Source: CAZMXI01 sp964570205 (GTDB lineage Bacteria; Planctomycetota; Phycisphaerae; Tepidisphaerales; Tepidisphaeraceae). Taken from it: a stretch of 15,913 bases of DNA. The notes under the pieces were generated by a model. The model saw nothing but the letters and a program-made list of their open reading frames with translations, ran no database searches and was not told where the DNA came from. Location of the stretch: the NCBI GenBank assembly GCA_964570205.1, contig CAZMXI010000118.1, positions 1-15,913 of the forward strand, written 5' to 3'. Of the stretch, positions 1 to 7,433 are shown piece after piece; the first letter of the stretch is position 1, and every line of letters begins with the position of its first letter. The position numbers and the translations under genes were made by a program.

Positions 1-127
1 ATCTTGTTGGGTTCATTGCTCATAAGGCGCCCACGATACCACAAGGGGATGGGGATAGGTCAGGCCCCACGGCCCGCCGGCCGGAAGTGCCGCGAAAAAA
101 AGGAAATACAATCGCCGCAGAAGCGGA
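1..127. other. non-coding left edge of the window
   Basis: This stretch lies beyond the stop codon of the minus-strand oxidoreductase and I see no gene in it. On the minus strand it holds a minimal hairpin (CCGC-TTCT-GCGG, plus-strand 115-126) just after that stop. A run of seven T follows about a dozen bases further on (complement of 94-101). That could be a weak terminator, but the gap between stem and T-run is too long for a confident call. Confidence 0.4.
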
Positions 128-1418
128 TCAAACCTGGGGCAGTTTCCACGGATCGCGGCGTTCGCGGTCCATCCACCCATTGGCCTGCTCATCTCCTATG
201 AATTGCCATTTCTGCGGATCCCACTGGAGCTTACGGCGGTTCCAGTAGGCCAGGTTCCCCAGGATTGTGATCGCCACCGAACGGGCGCCGATCTCGACAT
301 CGGCCACGGGTCGCTTGCGCGACCTGATGCAGTTAATCCAGTCGCGGTGATGGCCGGGCGACTCGTACAGATGCACATCCTTTTCCCCCAGAGGTTCCTT
401 GACGATACTCTCGGGGTTGCTGCTGAGATGGCCGCGGTCGATGCGAAGGGTCCCATTCGTGCCGGTGAATACGCAACCACCCGGGCCACCATGGGTCATC
501 ACGATGCCATTGCCATAAATGTATCTCACGCCGGTGGTTGCTTTCGAATCATCCGATCTGCACCGGTCCGCTCTCATCCATGCCGAGGCACCACTGGGCG
601 ATATCGTAGTGGTGAGCTCCCATATCGGCGTGTCCGCCCCCGGCATACTCGCGATAATTGCGCCAGGCCGGGAAATGGTTGTGAACGCCGCGAGGGCTCA
701 AGGCCGAATGATACGGGCGCATCGGCGCGGGCCCGAGCCAGAGATTCCAATCCAATCCCGGCTCCATGGCCTCCTCCGGCAGGTCGCACCACTTGCTCGG
801 CCCGCCCACTCCCACCGTCACAGTCTGAATCTTGCCCAGTCGCCCGCTGCGGACGATCTCCGCCGCTTTGCGGAAGGGTCCGAAGACGCTTGACCGCTGC
901 TGGCTGCCGGTCTGGAAAACCCGGTTGTGCTTGCGCACTGCGTCAATGCACCGCTTGCCCTCGGCCAGCGTCAGCGTCAGCGGTTTCTCGCAGTAGACAT
1001 CCTTGCTCGCCTTGCAGGCTTCGATGATCGGGATCGCGTGCCAATGCTCCGGCGTGGCGATGCAAACGGCGTCGATGTCCTGGCGGCCGATCACCTCCCG
1101 GAAATCCGCATAGGCAGCGCACCCTTTGTACGCGGTGTTCTGTGTGTAAGCCTGCTCAACGCGGTTCTTCGCGTGCTCGCGACGGGTCCTGTCCACCTCG
1201 CACACCGCCAGCGCCTGCACATCCGCGAACTTCAGCAGCGTGCTCAGGTGGTAATCGTTGGCCATCTTGCCGCAGCCGATGAAGGCGATGGTGATGCGTT
1301 CGCTGGGTGACGCCTGGCCCGCGCCGATCACGCTGGACGGGATGATCATGGGCGTGGCCGCGGTGACGCCCATGCCCTTCAGGAAACGGCGGCGGCTGAT
1401 GCGTGCGTGCCTTGTCAT
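128..1418 (-). pseudogene. Gfo/Idh/MocA family oxidoreductase, Tat-exported, frameshifted
   Basis: This is an NAD(P)-dependent sugar oxidoreductase-type gene read in two frames. The N-terminal part (549-1418) starts at an ATG preceded by GAAAGGG and carries a twin-arginine signal (SRRRFLKG, residues 8-15). A Rossmann glycine motif (FIGCGKMA) and the family's EKP motif (YCEKPLTLT) follow. It ends with HHYDIAQWCLGMDESGP and runs into a TGA at 549-551. The C-terminal part (128 to about 570) continues in the next frame with TTGVRYIYGNG, GTNGTLRIDRG, LYESPGHHRDW and a C-terminus ending RRDPWKLPQV, which is what I recall for planctomycete members of this family. The two parts join without visible loss and contain no other stop, about 429 residues in all. 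This points to one recent indel or a sequence error. The real substrate is unknown; exported members are thought to act on sugars or glycans in the periplasm. The gene lies 64 bp downstream of htpG on the same strand. Confidence 0.85.
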
Positions 1419-1454
1419 GTCGAGGCCCTTTCTGCTGGTGATCCGCTGATTACT

Positions 1455-1475
1455 ACCGGCCGAAAAGGCCCCGGT
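1455..1475. terminator. weak hairpin between htpG and the oxidoreductase
   Basis: ACCGG (1455-1459) pairs with CCGGT (1471-1475), and an inner CC/GG pair encloses GAAAA with a two-base bulge. It lies in the 64-bp gap after the htpG stop codon. On the minus strand no T-run follows, so attenuation is possible but termination is not well supported. Confidence 0.2.
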
Positions 1476-1482
1476 TGATTCG

Positions 1483-3372
1483 CTACTCCGCCGCCCGCAC
1501 CAGCAGTTCGTTAATCCGCCGCGCAAATGCCGCCGGATCCGCCACTTTCGACCCCTCGGCGATCACCGCCTGGTCGTACAGCAGCCGGGCGTAGCTCTCG
1601 ATCCGCGGGTCGTCGCCTTTGCCCTCCTGCATCTTCCGAATCGCCTGCACGGCCGGGTGCTCCGGGTTCAGTTCCAGGATGCGCTTGGCGGCCGCCATTT
1701 CGTCCTTTCGACCCATGCGCTCCATCAGGCGCTCCATGTGGGCGCTGGGCCCATGTTCATCAGCGACGAGGCACGCAGCGCTGTCCTTCAGCCGCGCCGT
1801 CAGCCGCACATCCTTCACCTCGGGCACCTTCGACTTGATCGCCTCCAGCACGGGCTTGTACTGCCGCATCGCCTCTTTCAGCTTCTCGGCATCCTCCGGC
1901 TGGGCACTGGCGCGATCCACCGCCTTAAGGTGCTTTCCCTTGTACTCGCGCAGCGAATCCATCACGAACTCGTCGATCGGATCGGTCAGCAGCAGCACTT
2001 CCTGTCCGCTGGCGGCAAAGCCCTCCAGGTAGGGCGATCCCTCCAGCATCGACCGGCTCTCGCCGACGATGTAGTAGATCTCCCTCTGATCAGACGGCAT
2101 CGCCTGGACATACTTGGCCAGCGTCGTGTACTTCCCCGCTTCCGTCTTCGTCGATTCCACCAGCAGCAGGTCGGCGATGCGCTCGCGATTCGACCAGTCC
2201 TGGGTAATGCCTTCCTTCAGGATGCCGCCGAACTCGCGATAGAAAGACACGTAATTCTCGTAGTCGCCGTCGCGCATGTCCTCCAGCGTCTTGAGGATGC
2301 GGTTGACCAGGTTCGTCCTGATCTTCGCCAGGATCGCGTTGTGCTGGAGCATCTCGCGCGACACATTCAGCGGCAGGTCGGTCGAATCCACCACGCCCTT
2401 CACGAAGCGCAGGTACAGCGGCAGAAGTTCCTCGCATTCGTGCATGATCAGCACGCGCCGGACGTACAGTTGCAGCCCGGCCTTGGGCTCGCGCCAGAGG
2501 AAGTCAATCGGCTTGTGCTTCGGCAGGAAGAGGATCGACCGGAATTCAGTCGTCCCCTCGGCCGCGATGTGCACCCACTTCAGCGGCTCCTCGAAGTCGC
2601 GCGAAACCTGCTGGTAGAACTGTTTGTACTCCTCATCCTTGATCTGGTTCTTCGGCCGAAGCCAGATCGCCTGGCGCGAATTGAGCGTTTCGTCCTCGCG
2701 AGTCTTCTTGCCATCCTTATCCCGCTCGACCTCCATCACGATCGGGTGCTCGATGAAGTCGGAGTATTGCTTGATTGTCTCGCGGATGCGCCATTCTTTC
2801 AGGAAATCCTTCGCATCATCACGAAGGTGCAGGATGACATCGGTCCCGCGGTTCTCCTTGTCGTATGGCTCGACGGTGAACTGGCCCTGGCCGTCGGATT
2901 CCCACTTCACGCCGTCGGATTTCGGACCGGCCATGCGTGAAAGGACCGTGACGCGGTCCGCCACCATGAAGGCAGAGTAGAACCCAACGCCGAACTGCCC
3001 GATCAGTTCCGGTCGGTTGCTCACATCCGCCTGCTTCAGGCTTTCAATGAACTGTTTCGTTCCGGAGCGAGCAATCGTACCGAGGTTCTCCACGATGCTC
3101 TCGCGAGACATGCCCACGCCGTTGTCGCGGATCGTCAATGTGCCCGTCTTCTCATCCGGCTCGATCCGGATCTTCCAGTCGGTGTTGCCCTCGAGCACCT
3201 CCGCCCTGGTCAGCCCCTCAAATCGCACGCGGTCGATTGCGTCGGCGGCGTTGCTGATCAGTTCGCGCAGAAAGATCTCTTTCCGCGTGTAGAGCGAATG
3301 GATGATCAGATCCAGAAGCTGCTTCAGTTCGGTGCGGAATTCCATTCGGTGGACGCTGTCGGTCGTGGTCAT
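1483..3372 (-). CDS. htpG: molecular chaperone HtpG (Hsp90)
   Basis: This is the cytosolic ATP-dependent Hsp90 chaperone, 629 residues, close to the usual bacterial length of about 624. The N-terminal GHKL ATPase domain shows the helix LRELISNAADAIDR with the catalytic Glu at residue 37, the Asp of DNGVGMS near residue 83, and the lid glycines of GQFGVGFYS near 125-133. The middle domain carries the conserved LPLNVSREMLQ loop, whose Arg contacts the ATP gamma-phosphate in the family. The C-terminal dimerisation region is complete and, as expected in bacteria, has no MEEVD tail. I chose the ATG at 3372 because it has GAAAGGG eight bases upstream; an in-frame GTG at 3393 has no such site. A 9-bp hairpin (3422-3444) lies upstream and more likely terminates the preceding sulfatase transcript. 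I see no CIRCE element, and no clear heat-shock promoter. Confidence 0.97.
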   Translation of the reverse strand: MTTTDSVHRMEFRTELKQLLDLIIHSLYTRKEIFLRELISNAADAIDRVRFEGLTRAEVLEGNTDWKIRIEPDEKTGTLTIRDNGVGMSRESIVENLGTIARSGTKQFIESLKQADVSNRPELIGQFGVGFYSAFMVADRVTVLSRMAGPKSDGVKWESDGQGQFTVEPYDKENRGTDVILHLRDDAKDFLKEWRIRETIKQYSDFIEHPIVMEVERDKDGKKTREDETLNSRQAIWLRPKNQIKDEEYKQFYQQVSRDFEEPLKWVHIAAEGTTEFRSILFLPKHKPIDFLWREPKAGLQLYVRRVLIMHECEELLPLYLRFVKGVVDSTDLPLNVSREMLQHNAILAKIRTNLVNRILKTLEDMRDGDYENYVSFYREFGGILKEGITQDWSNRERIADLLLVESTKTEAGKYTTLAKYVQAMPSDQREIYYIVGESRSMLEGSPYLEGFAASGQEVLLLTDPIDEFVMDSLREYKGKHLKAVDRASAQPEDAEKLKEAMRQYKPVLEAIKSKVPEVKDVRLTARLKDSAACLVADEHGPSAHMERLMERMGRKDEMAAAKRILELNPEHPAVQAIRKMQEGKGDDPRIESYARLLYDQAVIAEGSKVADPAAFARRINELLVRAAE

Positions 3373-3410
3373 ACCCAATACCCTTTCGTGCACAACTCAA
3401 TTGCATGGCC

Positions 3411-3444
3411 GTTAGAACAAACGCCGTGCCACATGGGCACGGCG
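3411..3444 (-). terminator. rho-independent terminator after the sulfatase operon
   Basis: A perfect 9-bp stem (CGCCGTGCC / GGCACGGCG, 3422-3430 with 3436-3444) has a 5-base loop. Read on the minus strand, it is followed at once by TTTGTTCT. It lies 66 bases past the sulfatase stop and 50 bases before the htpG start, which fits a terminator separating the two transcripts. Because it also lies upstream of htpG, a role in the htpG leader cannot be excluded. Confidence 0.65.
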
Positions 3445-3509
3445 GTAAGTCTATGTTAGATAATAGCTTGGAGGCGGACCGATTTCTCTGGCGGCTGCCA
3501 TTTCGGCAG

Positions 3510-5021
3510 TCATCTGCCACGAGCGCGTGCAGGGCGGGTTTGCGGCTTTGGCGTGCTGCCGCCACCGTAGTAGAGGTAGTTATCCCAAAGCGCCTCGCCG
3601 CCGGTAAAGCGGGGGTCGCCGGTGTCTTTCAGGCGTCTTTCCAGGAGCGATGCCATCTGCCGCTTCTTCGCGGCGTAGGCGGGCGCATTGGCGACGTTAT
3701 TCAACTGGCCGGGGTCATTTTCCAGATCATAAAGTTCTTCCGCGGGCCGCATGCCGAAGGCGCGATCGAACAGGGGTTTGACCTTCGGGTCGTCGGCATG
3801 GTCCTGCATGAACTTCTTTGTGGGGCCAGCATCAATGTCGCCATAACCGCCGTACGCATATGGCCCGGAGGGGTCGCCGGCCGGCCAGCGCTGCGGGTCG
3901 ATATTGCGGACATACAGGAACTCATCGGTGCGGATTGCCCGGCACGGGTAGCCGACGTTGTCTGGCCGGGCATTGGCGTGGCGTTCCCGGCCGAGCAGCA
4001 CATGGTCCCTTGACCGATCCACCCGGCCTGACTTGCCGCTCGTCAGCACCCCCCAGAAGCTCTTGCCGCTCATCTTCTTCGCTGGCCTCAATCCGCATGC
4101 CTCCAGCAACGTCGGCGCATAGTCGGTGAAGCTGACAAAGTCATCGATCTTTCGCCCGCCCTTGATCGTCTTGGGGTATCGGATGGCCAGCGGAAGATGG
4201 GCGCCGTAGTCATACAGGTTGGTCTTGGCTCGCGGGAAGGGCATGCCGTTGTCACTGGTGATGATCACAATGGTGTTGTCCAACTCGCCGCGATCTTCCA
4301 GGATCTGGATCAGTTGTCCCACCTGCTGGTCATACCGCTCGATCTCGAAGTAGTAGTCGAGGATGTCGCTGCGGACCTCCTCGCTGTCGGCCAGGAATGG
4401 CGGAACCTTCACGTCCTGGGTTCTCTTGCCCGATTTGATGCCCGAGCCGGCTTCGTAGGGCCGATGCGGGTCTTGGCTGCCGAACCAGAAACAGAACGGC
4501 TGGCCTTCCTTGCGCTCCGCCAGAAATTGGTCGAAGCTCTTGTAACCCTTGCCCGCGGCATTGACCGTCCGGCCGCCGGCCTGCACGTTGCCCGGCCCCC
4601 AGCCCTTGCCCTGGCAGCCGACGTGATACCCGGCCGCCGCCAGCATGTCGGTGTAGACATCGAACTCCGCCGGCACGGTGCTCCAGAGGTTTCCGGCTTC
4701 CTTCAGCCGCCAGATATGCTGGCCGGTCAGGATGCACGCGCGAGATGGCGAGCACGAAGGCGAAACCGTGAAGGCGTTGGTGAACAGCACGCCCTCGCGT
4801 GCCACGCGGTCGAAGACCGGCGTCTTGACGACCGTGTCGCCCATCGCGCCGGTATGGGCAAAGGACTGGTCATCGGAGATACAGAACAGGATGTTCGGCC
4901 GTCGGGCAACGTCGGTGGGTGCGCTCGCCATGCCCTCTTTGGAGGCACAGCCGGCAATCGCCGCCGCCATGCCAGTGCCGGCCACCTGGAGAAACGTTCG
5001 CCGATTCATTGTGCTGGTCAT
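3510..5021 (-). CDS. sulfatase (formylglycine-dependent), Tat lipoprotein
   Basis: This is a type I sulfatase of 503 residues that should hydrolyse sulfate esters or N-sulfates on glycans outside the cytoplasm. Its N-terminus combines a twin-arginine-like MNRRTFLQ with a lipobox IAGC whose Cys is residue 25, so I infer Tat export and lipid anchoring. Metal ligands are seen at DD 50-51 and in SDNG further on. The formylglycine motif CSPSR begins at Cys90, so a maturase (FGE or anSME) must act on it; neither is in the window. SQDPHRPY and CQGKGWGPG resemble heparan N-sulfatase-like members, but I cannot fix the substrate. I chose the ATG at 5021 because AAGGAG lies six bases upstream; a GTG at 5039 is unlikely. 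The gene follows the UroD-like gene by 21 bases and is probably cotranscribed with it. Confidence 0.93.
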   Translation of the reverse strand: MTSTMNRRTFLQVAGTGMAAAIAGCASKEGMASAPTDVARRPNILFCISDDQSFAHTGAMGDTVVKTPVFDRVAREGVLFTNAFTVSPSCSPSRACILTGQHIWRLKEAGNLWSTVPAEFDVYTDMLAAAGYHVGCQGKGWGPGNVQAGGRTVNAAGKGYKSFDQFLAERKEGQPFCFWFGSQDPHRPYEAGSGIKSGKRTQDVKVPPFLADSEEVRSDILDYYFEIERYDQQVGQLIQILEDRGELDNTIVIITSDNGMPFPRAKTNLYDYGAHLPLAIRYPKTIKGGRKIDDFVSFTDYAPTLLEACGLRPAKKMSGKSFWGVLTSGKSGRVDRSRDHVLLGRERHANARPDNVGYPCRAIRTDEFLYVRNIDPQRWPAGDPSGPYAYGGYGDIDAGPTKKFMQDHADDPKVKPLFDRAFGMRPAEELYDLENDPGQLNNVANAPAYAAKKRQMASLLERRLKDTGDPRFTGGEALWDNYLYYGGGSTPKPQTRPARARGR

Positions 5022-5042
5022 CGCCTGCTCCTTATTCACCGG

Positions 5043-6068
5043 TCATGCCCGCCGATGAGCTTCTGAAACCTGTCTGAAGATGTTCACGTGGGAGGCCGGC
5101 GTGTCGCGAGGAATCTCGCACCCCGCGCCCAGGATATAGTTGTCGCCCGCCTGTTGATGGCAGACCTCGAGCGCTGCCCGAACCGCCTCGGGAGGCCCTT
5201 TTCGCAGCACCTCCACCGGATGGATGTTGCCCAGCAGCACCTGCTTTGCACCCATGGCCTTGCGCGCTTCATCCACGGGCGAGGGATAATCCAGGTCAAT
5301 CATGTCCGCCCCGAGCCTGCCCATCGCCGCCAGGTTCGGCCGCATATTGCCGCAGATATGCAGGCGCACCGGGCATCCCATGGCGTGCACACCGTCGATC
5401 ATGCGCTTTTCAAAGGGGGCGACACACTCATTGTAGATCTCGGGGCCGACCAGCGAGGCCGCCGCATCGCCAATCCCCATGATCTCCGCCCCCGCCTCGA
5501 TCTGCGCCTTGGCGAAGCGCAGTTCCAGTTCCAGCACGAACTCCATCAGGTCGCGCACGAAGGCGGGATCATCGAAGAAATCCATCATGAGCGAGTTGAT
5601 GCCGCGAAGGTCGGCCGCCTCGGCGCAGGGGCCCTCGATCCACCCCTCGATCAGGCGCTGGCCGGCAACCTTCTCCTTGAACAGCGCCGCCGCCTTGACG
5701 CGATCGTGCATGCGCCCGCCGCCGAGCGGATCGGGCACCCTAAGCTTCGCCAGATCGGCCTTGTCGGCCAGGCGGGCATTCATCTCATCCATGGCCGGGG
5801 GCTGGTCGTCGAAAAACCGCACGGTGCCGCCGCAGTCGGCCACTTCGCGGGCGGGGTCGGAGATGCACGAGACGTAGTCGAAGTCGAACTCCTCGGCGGT
5901 GCGCAGTTGCGCCTCGACGAGCACGCGATAATCGGCGGCGTATTGGCCATACTTGGCCCCGATGCGGTCGGCCGCGAACATCATGGTGATCGGCATGAGC
6001 GGCGTTCGATCGACCGCCTGCCCCTTGAGCATGCGCAGGATGCGCTCGCGACCGGTGAGGTTGTTCAT
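5043..6068 (-). CDS. uroporphyrinogen decarboxylase-fold protein (MtaA/CmuA-type methyltransferase-like)
   Basis: This is a 341-residue TIM-barrel protein of the URO-D superfamily. It begins NLTGRERILRMLKG, the usual start of these proteins, and has the Zn ligands of the methylcobamide:thiol methyltransferase branch. These are H237-x-C239 (RLHICGN) and C317 (GAGCEIPRDTP), the H-x-C-x(n)-C pattern known from MtaA/MtbA. True HemE lacks this pattern, so I prefer a corrinoid-dependent or other zinc-dependent methyl transfer over haem synthesis. The methyl donor and acceptor are unknown, and no corrinoid protein is encoded in the window. I chose the ATG at 6068 because homology starts there; its ribosome binding site is weak (AACAGGC). 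It is first in a probable two-gene operon with the sulfatase. Confidence 0.85.
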   Translation of the reverse strand: MNNLTGRERILRMLKGQAVDRTPLMPITMMFAADRIGAKYGQYAADYRVLVEAQLRTAEEFDFDYVSCISDPAREVADCGGTVRFFDDQPPAMDEMNARLADKADLAKLRVPDPLGGGRMHDRVKAAALFKEKVAGQRLIEGWIEGPCAEAADLRGINSLMMDFFDDPAFVRDLMEFVLELELRFAKAQIEAGAEIMGIGDAAASLVGPEIYNECVAPFEKRMIDGVHAMGCPVRLHICGNMRPNLAAMGRLGADMIDLDYPSPVDEARKAMGAKQVLLGNIHPVEVLRKGPPEAVRAALEVCHQQAGDNYILGAGCEIPRDTPASHVNIFRQVSEAHRRA

Positions 6069-6076
6069 GAGAGCCT

Positions 6077-6104
6077 GTTGTAGCACAACGGCCCTTCGGG
6101 GCAA
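6077..6104 (-). promoter_or_regulatory. candidate sigma70-type promoter for the UroD-like/sulfatase operon
   Basis: Read on the minus strand, TTGCCC (6099-6104) and TACAAC (6077-6082) are 16 bases apart. Each matches the consensus hexamer at four of six positions. The expected start would give only a few bases of leader before the ATG at 6068, so it would be nearly leaderless, which agrees with the weak ribosome binding site. This is an inference from pattern alone. Confidence 0.3.
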
Positions 6105-6134
6105 GGTGATGTAACGTGGTGAAGCGTTGCCGTG

Positions 6135-6227
6135 GTTTACGGTGGGGCCTTCAGGCCGCATGGAACGGTCCGATACGGGCTGAAAGCCCGCACCACAAAC
6201 GGGGCGACCTGTAGCCTCGCGGCTTAC
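6135..6227. repeat. REP-like double-palindrome element
   Basis: Two imperfect inverted arms face each other. One (6135-6159) begins GTTTACGGTGGGG and contains GGCCTTCAGGCC. The other (6176-6200), read in reverse, begins GTTTGTGGTGCGGG and contains the hairpin CGGGCTTTCAGCCCG. The arms share a similar layout (GTTTnnGGTGnGG, then a small hairpin), as in REP/BIME-type elements. A third imperfect hairpin (GTAGCC-TCGC-GGCTTAC, 6211-6227) runs into the stop codon of the aminopeptidase. The element fills most of the 155-bp gap between two minus-strand genes and could also end the aminopeptidase transcript. No second copy occurs in this window, so repetition in the genome is inferred. Confidence 0.5.
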
Positions 6228-7342
6228 TTGAGCTTCTCGGGATTCAGCCCAACCAGTTCCTTCGCCACGAACCGCCCGTTCTTCCGTACCAGTCGGCCGT
6301 CGAAGTACATCTCGCCGCCGCCGTACTCGGGCGTCTGGATCATCACCATGTCCCAGTGGATGGCGCTCTTGTTGCCGTTGGAGGCCTCGTCGTAGCAGTT
6401 GCCCGGCGTGAAGTGGATGCTGCCGGCGATCTTCTCATCGAACAGAATGTCCTTCATGGGCTTCGTGCAATAGGGATTGAAACCGATGGCGAACTCGCCG
6501 ACGTATCGCGACCCCTTGTCGGTGTCGAGCACCTCGTTCAGCTTCGCCGTGGCGCTGCTGGTCGCCTCGACCACCTTGCCATCCTTGAACACCAGGCGGA
6601 TGTCGTTGTGCGTCGTCCCACGGTAGATCGTCGGGGCGTTGAAATGGATCACGCCGTTGACGCTCTGGCGCACCGGCGCGGTGAAGACCTCGCCATCGGG
6701 GATGTTGAGCTTCCCATCGCACCCGATGGCGGGAATGCCTTTGATGCTGAACGTCAGGTCGGTGTCGCTCGGCTCCTTGAGCCGGACCTTGTCGGTCTTG
6801 TTCATCAGCTTGATCAGCGGCTGCATCGCCCGGCCCATCTTCCGGTAGTCCAGCGTGCAGACGTCGAAGAAGAAATCCTCGAACGCCTCGGTGCTCATCT
6901 CGGCCATCTGCGCCATGCTCGGGCTCGGCCAGCGCAGCACCACCCAGCGCGTGCTCTTGATCCGCACATCCCGGTGCACGCGGTTCCACACCGTCTTCTC
7001 GTAGATCTCCTGCCTGGCCTTGGGCACATCCGACAATTCCGACACGTTCGGATTGCCGCGCACGCCAATGTAGCACTGCACGCTCTTCATCTGCAGCCGC
7101 TCGACATCCGCGATAGTGCTCCACTGCTCCATCGCGCCGTCCAGCATCAGGGCGCGGTTGACCTCCACGCTCTTGAGCATCACCAGCGCATGCCCGCCGG
7201 CCTTCGCCGCCGTGCGCACCAGCGCCCGCGTGAAGGCGTGCGGAACATCCACCGCCTCGATCAGCACCTTTTCCCCCTTCGTCAGCCCGCACGAGTAATT
7301 GATCAGCACATCGGCCAGTTCGTTCATCCGTGGGTCGGTCAT
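6224..7342 (-). CDS. aminopeptidase, M29 family
   Basis: This is a two-metal aminopeptidase of peptidase family M29 (aminopeptidase T/AmpS/PepS type), 372 residues. It removes N-terminal residues from peptides and is expected in the cytoplasm, with no signal peptide seen. The full set of family metal-binding and catalytic residues can be placed: E218 (DGEVFTAP), E283 (VGEFAIGFNP), H310 (SIHFTPGN), Y317 (CYDE), H329 and D331 (AIHWDMVM). The N-terminal half shows the usual family start (LADVLINYSCGLTKGEKVLIE). I chose the ATG at 7342 because GGAGAG lies just upstream. The gene is divergent from the endonuclease III-like gene across a 91-bp gap. Confidence 0.94.
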   Translation of the reverse strand: MTDPRMNELADVLINYSCGLTKGEKVLIEAVDVPHAFTRALVRTAAKAGGHALVMLKSVEVNRALMLDGAMEQWSTIADVERLQMKSVQCYIGVRGNPNVSELSDVPKARQEIYEKTVWNRVHRDVRIKSTRWVVLRWPSPSMAQMAEMSTEAFEDFFFDVCTLDYRKMGRAMQPLIKLMNKTDKVRLKEPSDTDLTFSIKGIPAIGCDGKLNIPDGEVFTAPVRQSVNGVIHFNAPTIYRGTTHNDIRLVFKDGKVVEATSSATAKLNEVLDTDKGSRYVGEFAIGFNPYCTKPMKDILFDEKIAGSIHFTPGNCYDEASNGNKSAIHWDMVMIQTPEYGGGEMYFDGRLVRKNGRFVAKELVGLNPEKLK

Positions 7343-7433
7343 GGTCTCTCCAAGGGTTGTATGCAACGAAGATTACCGCGATCGCGCTGCGCTTGCCAAT
7401 ACGCATCGGGCGTGCAACCATGGATTGTCGCTC
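7343..7433. promoter_or_regulatory. divergent intergenic region with a 10-bp palindrome
   Basis: This 91-bp spacer must hold the start signals for both the aminopeptidase and the endonuclease III-like gene. It contains a perfect palindrome CGCGATCGCG (7377-7386) and a smaller inverted repeat GTTG-TATG-CAAC. I could not pick convincing -35/-10 pairs on either strand. Confidence 0.3.

Noticed and set aside
545..570. Programmed ribosomal frameshifting in the oxidoreductase
   Set aside because: There is no slippery heptamer or strong downstream stem at the junction, and the family is not known for recoding. A plain indel is simpler.
1657..2940. Long open frame on the plus strand antisense to htpG
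   Set aside because: It lies entirely within htpG, has no domain motif, and is explained by GC-rich codon bias leaving the opposite strand open.
3373..3393. GTG start for htpG at 3393
   Set aside because: The ATG at 3372 has a good GAAAGGG site and matches the usual Hsp90 N-terminus length.
3422..3444. RNA thermometer in the htpG leader
   Set aside because: The stem does not pair with the htpG ribosome binding site or start codon, so a thermosensor reading has no support.
5043..6068. Haem-pathway HemE
   Set aside because: The H-x-C ... C zinc pattern fits the methyltransferase branch of the superfamily, and no haem genes are nearby.
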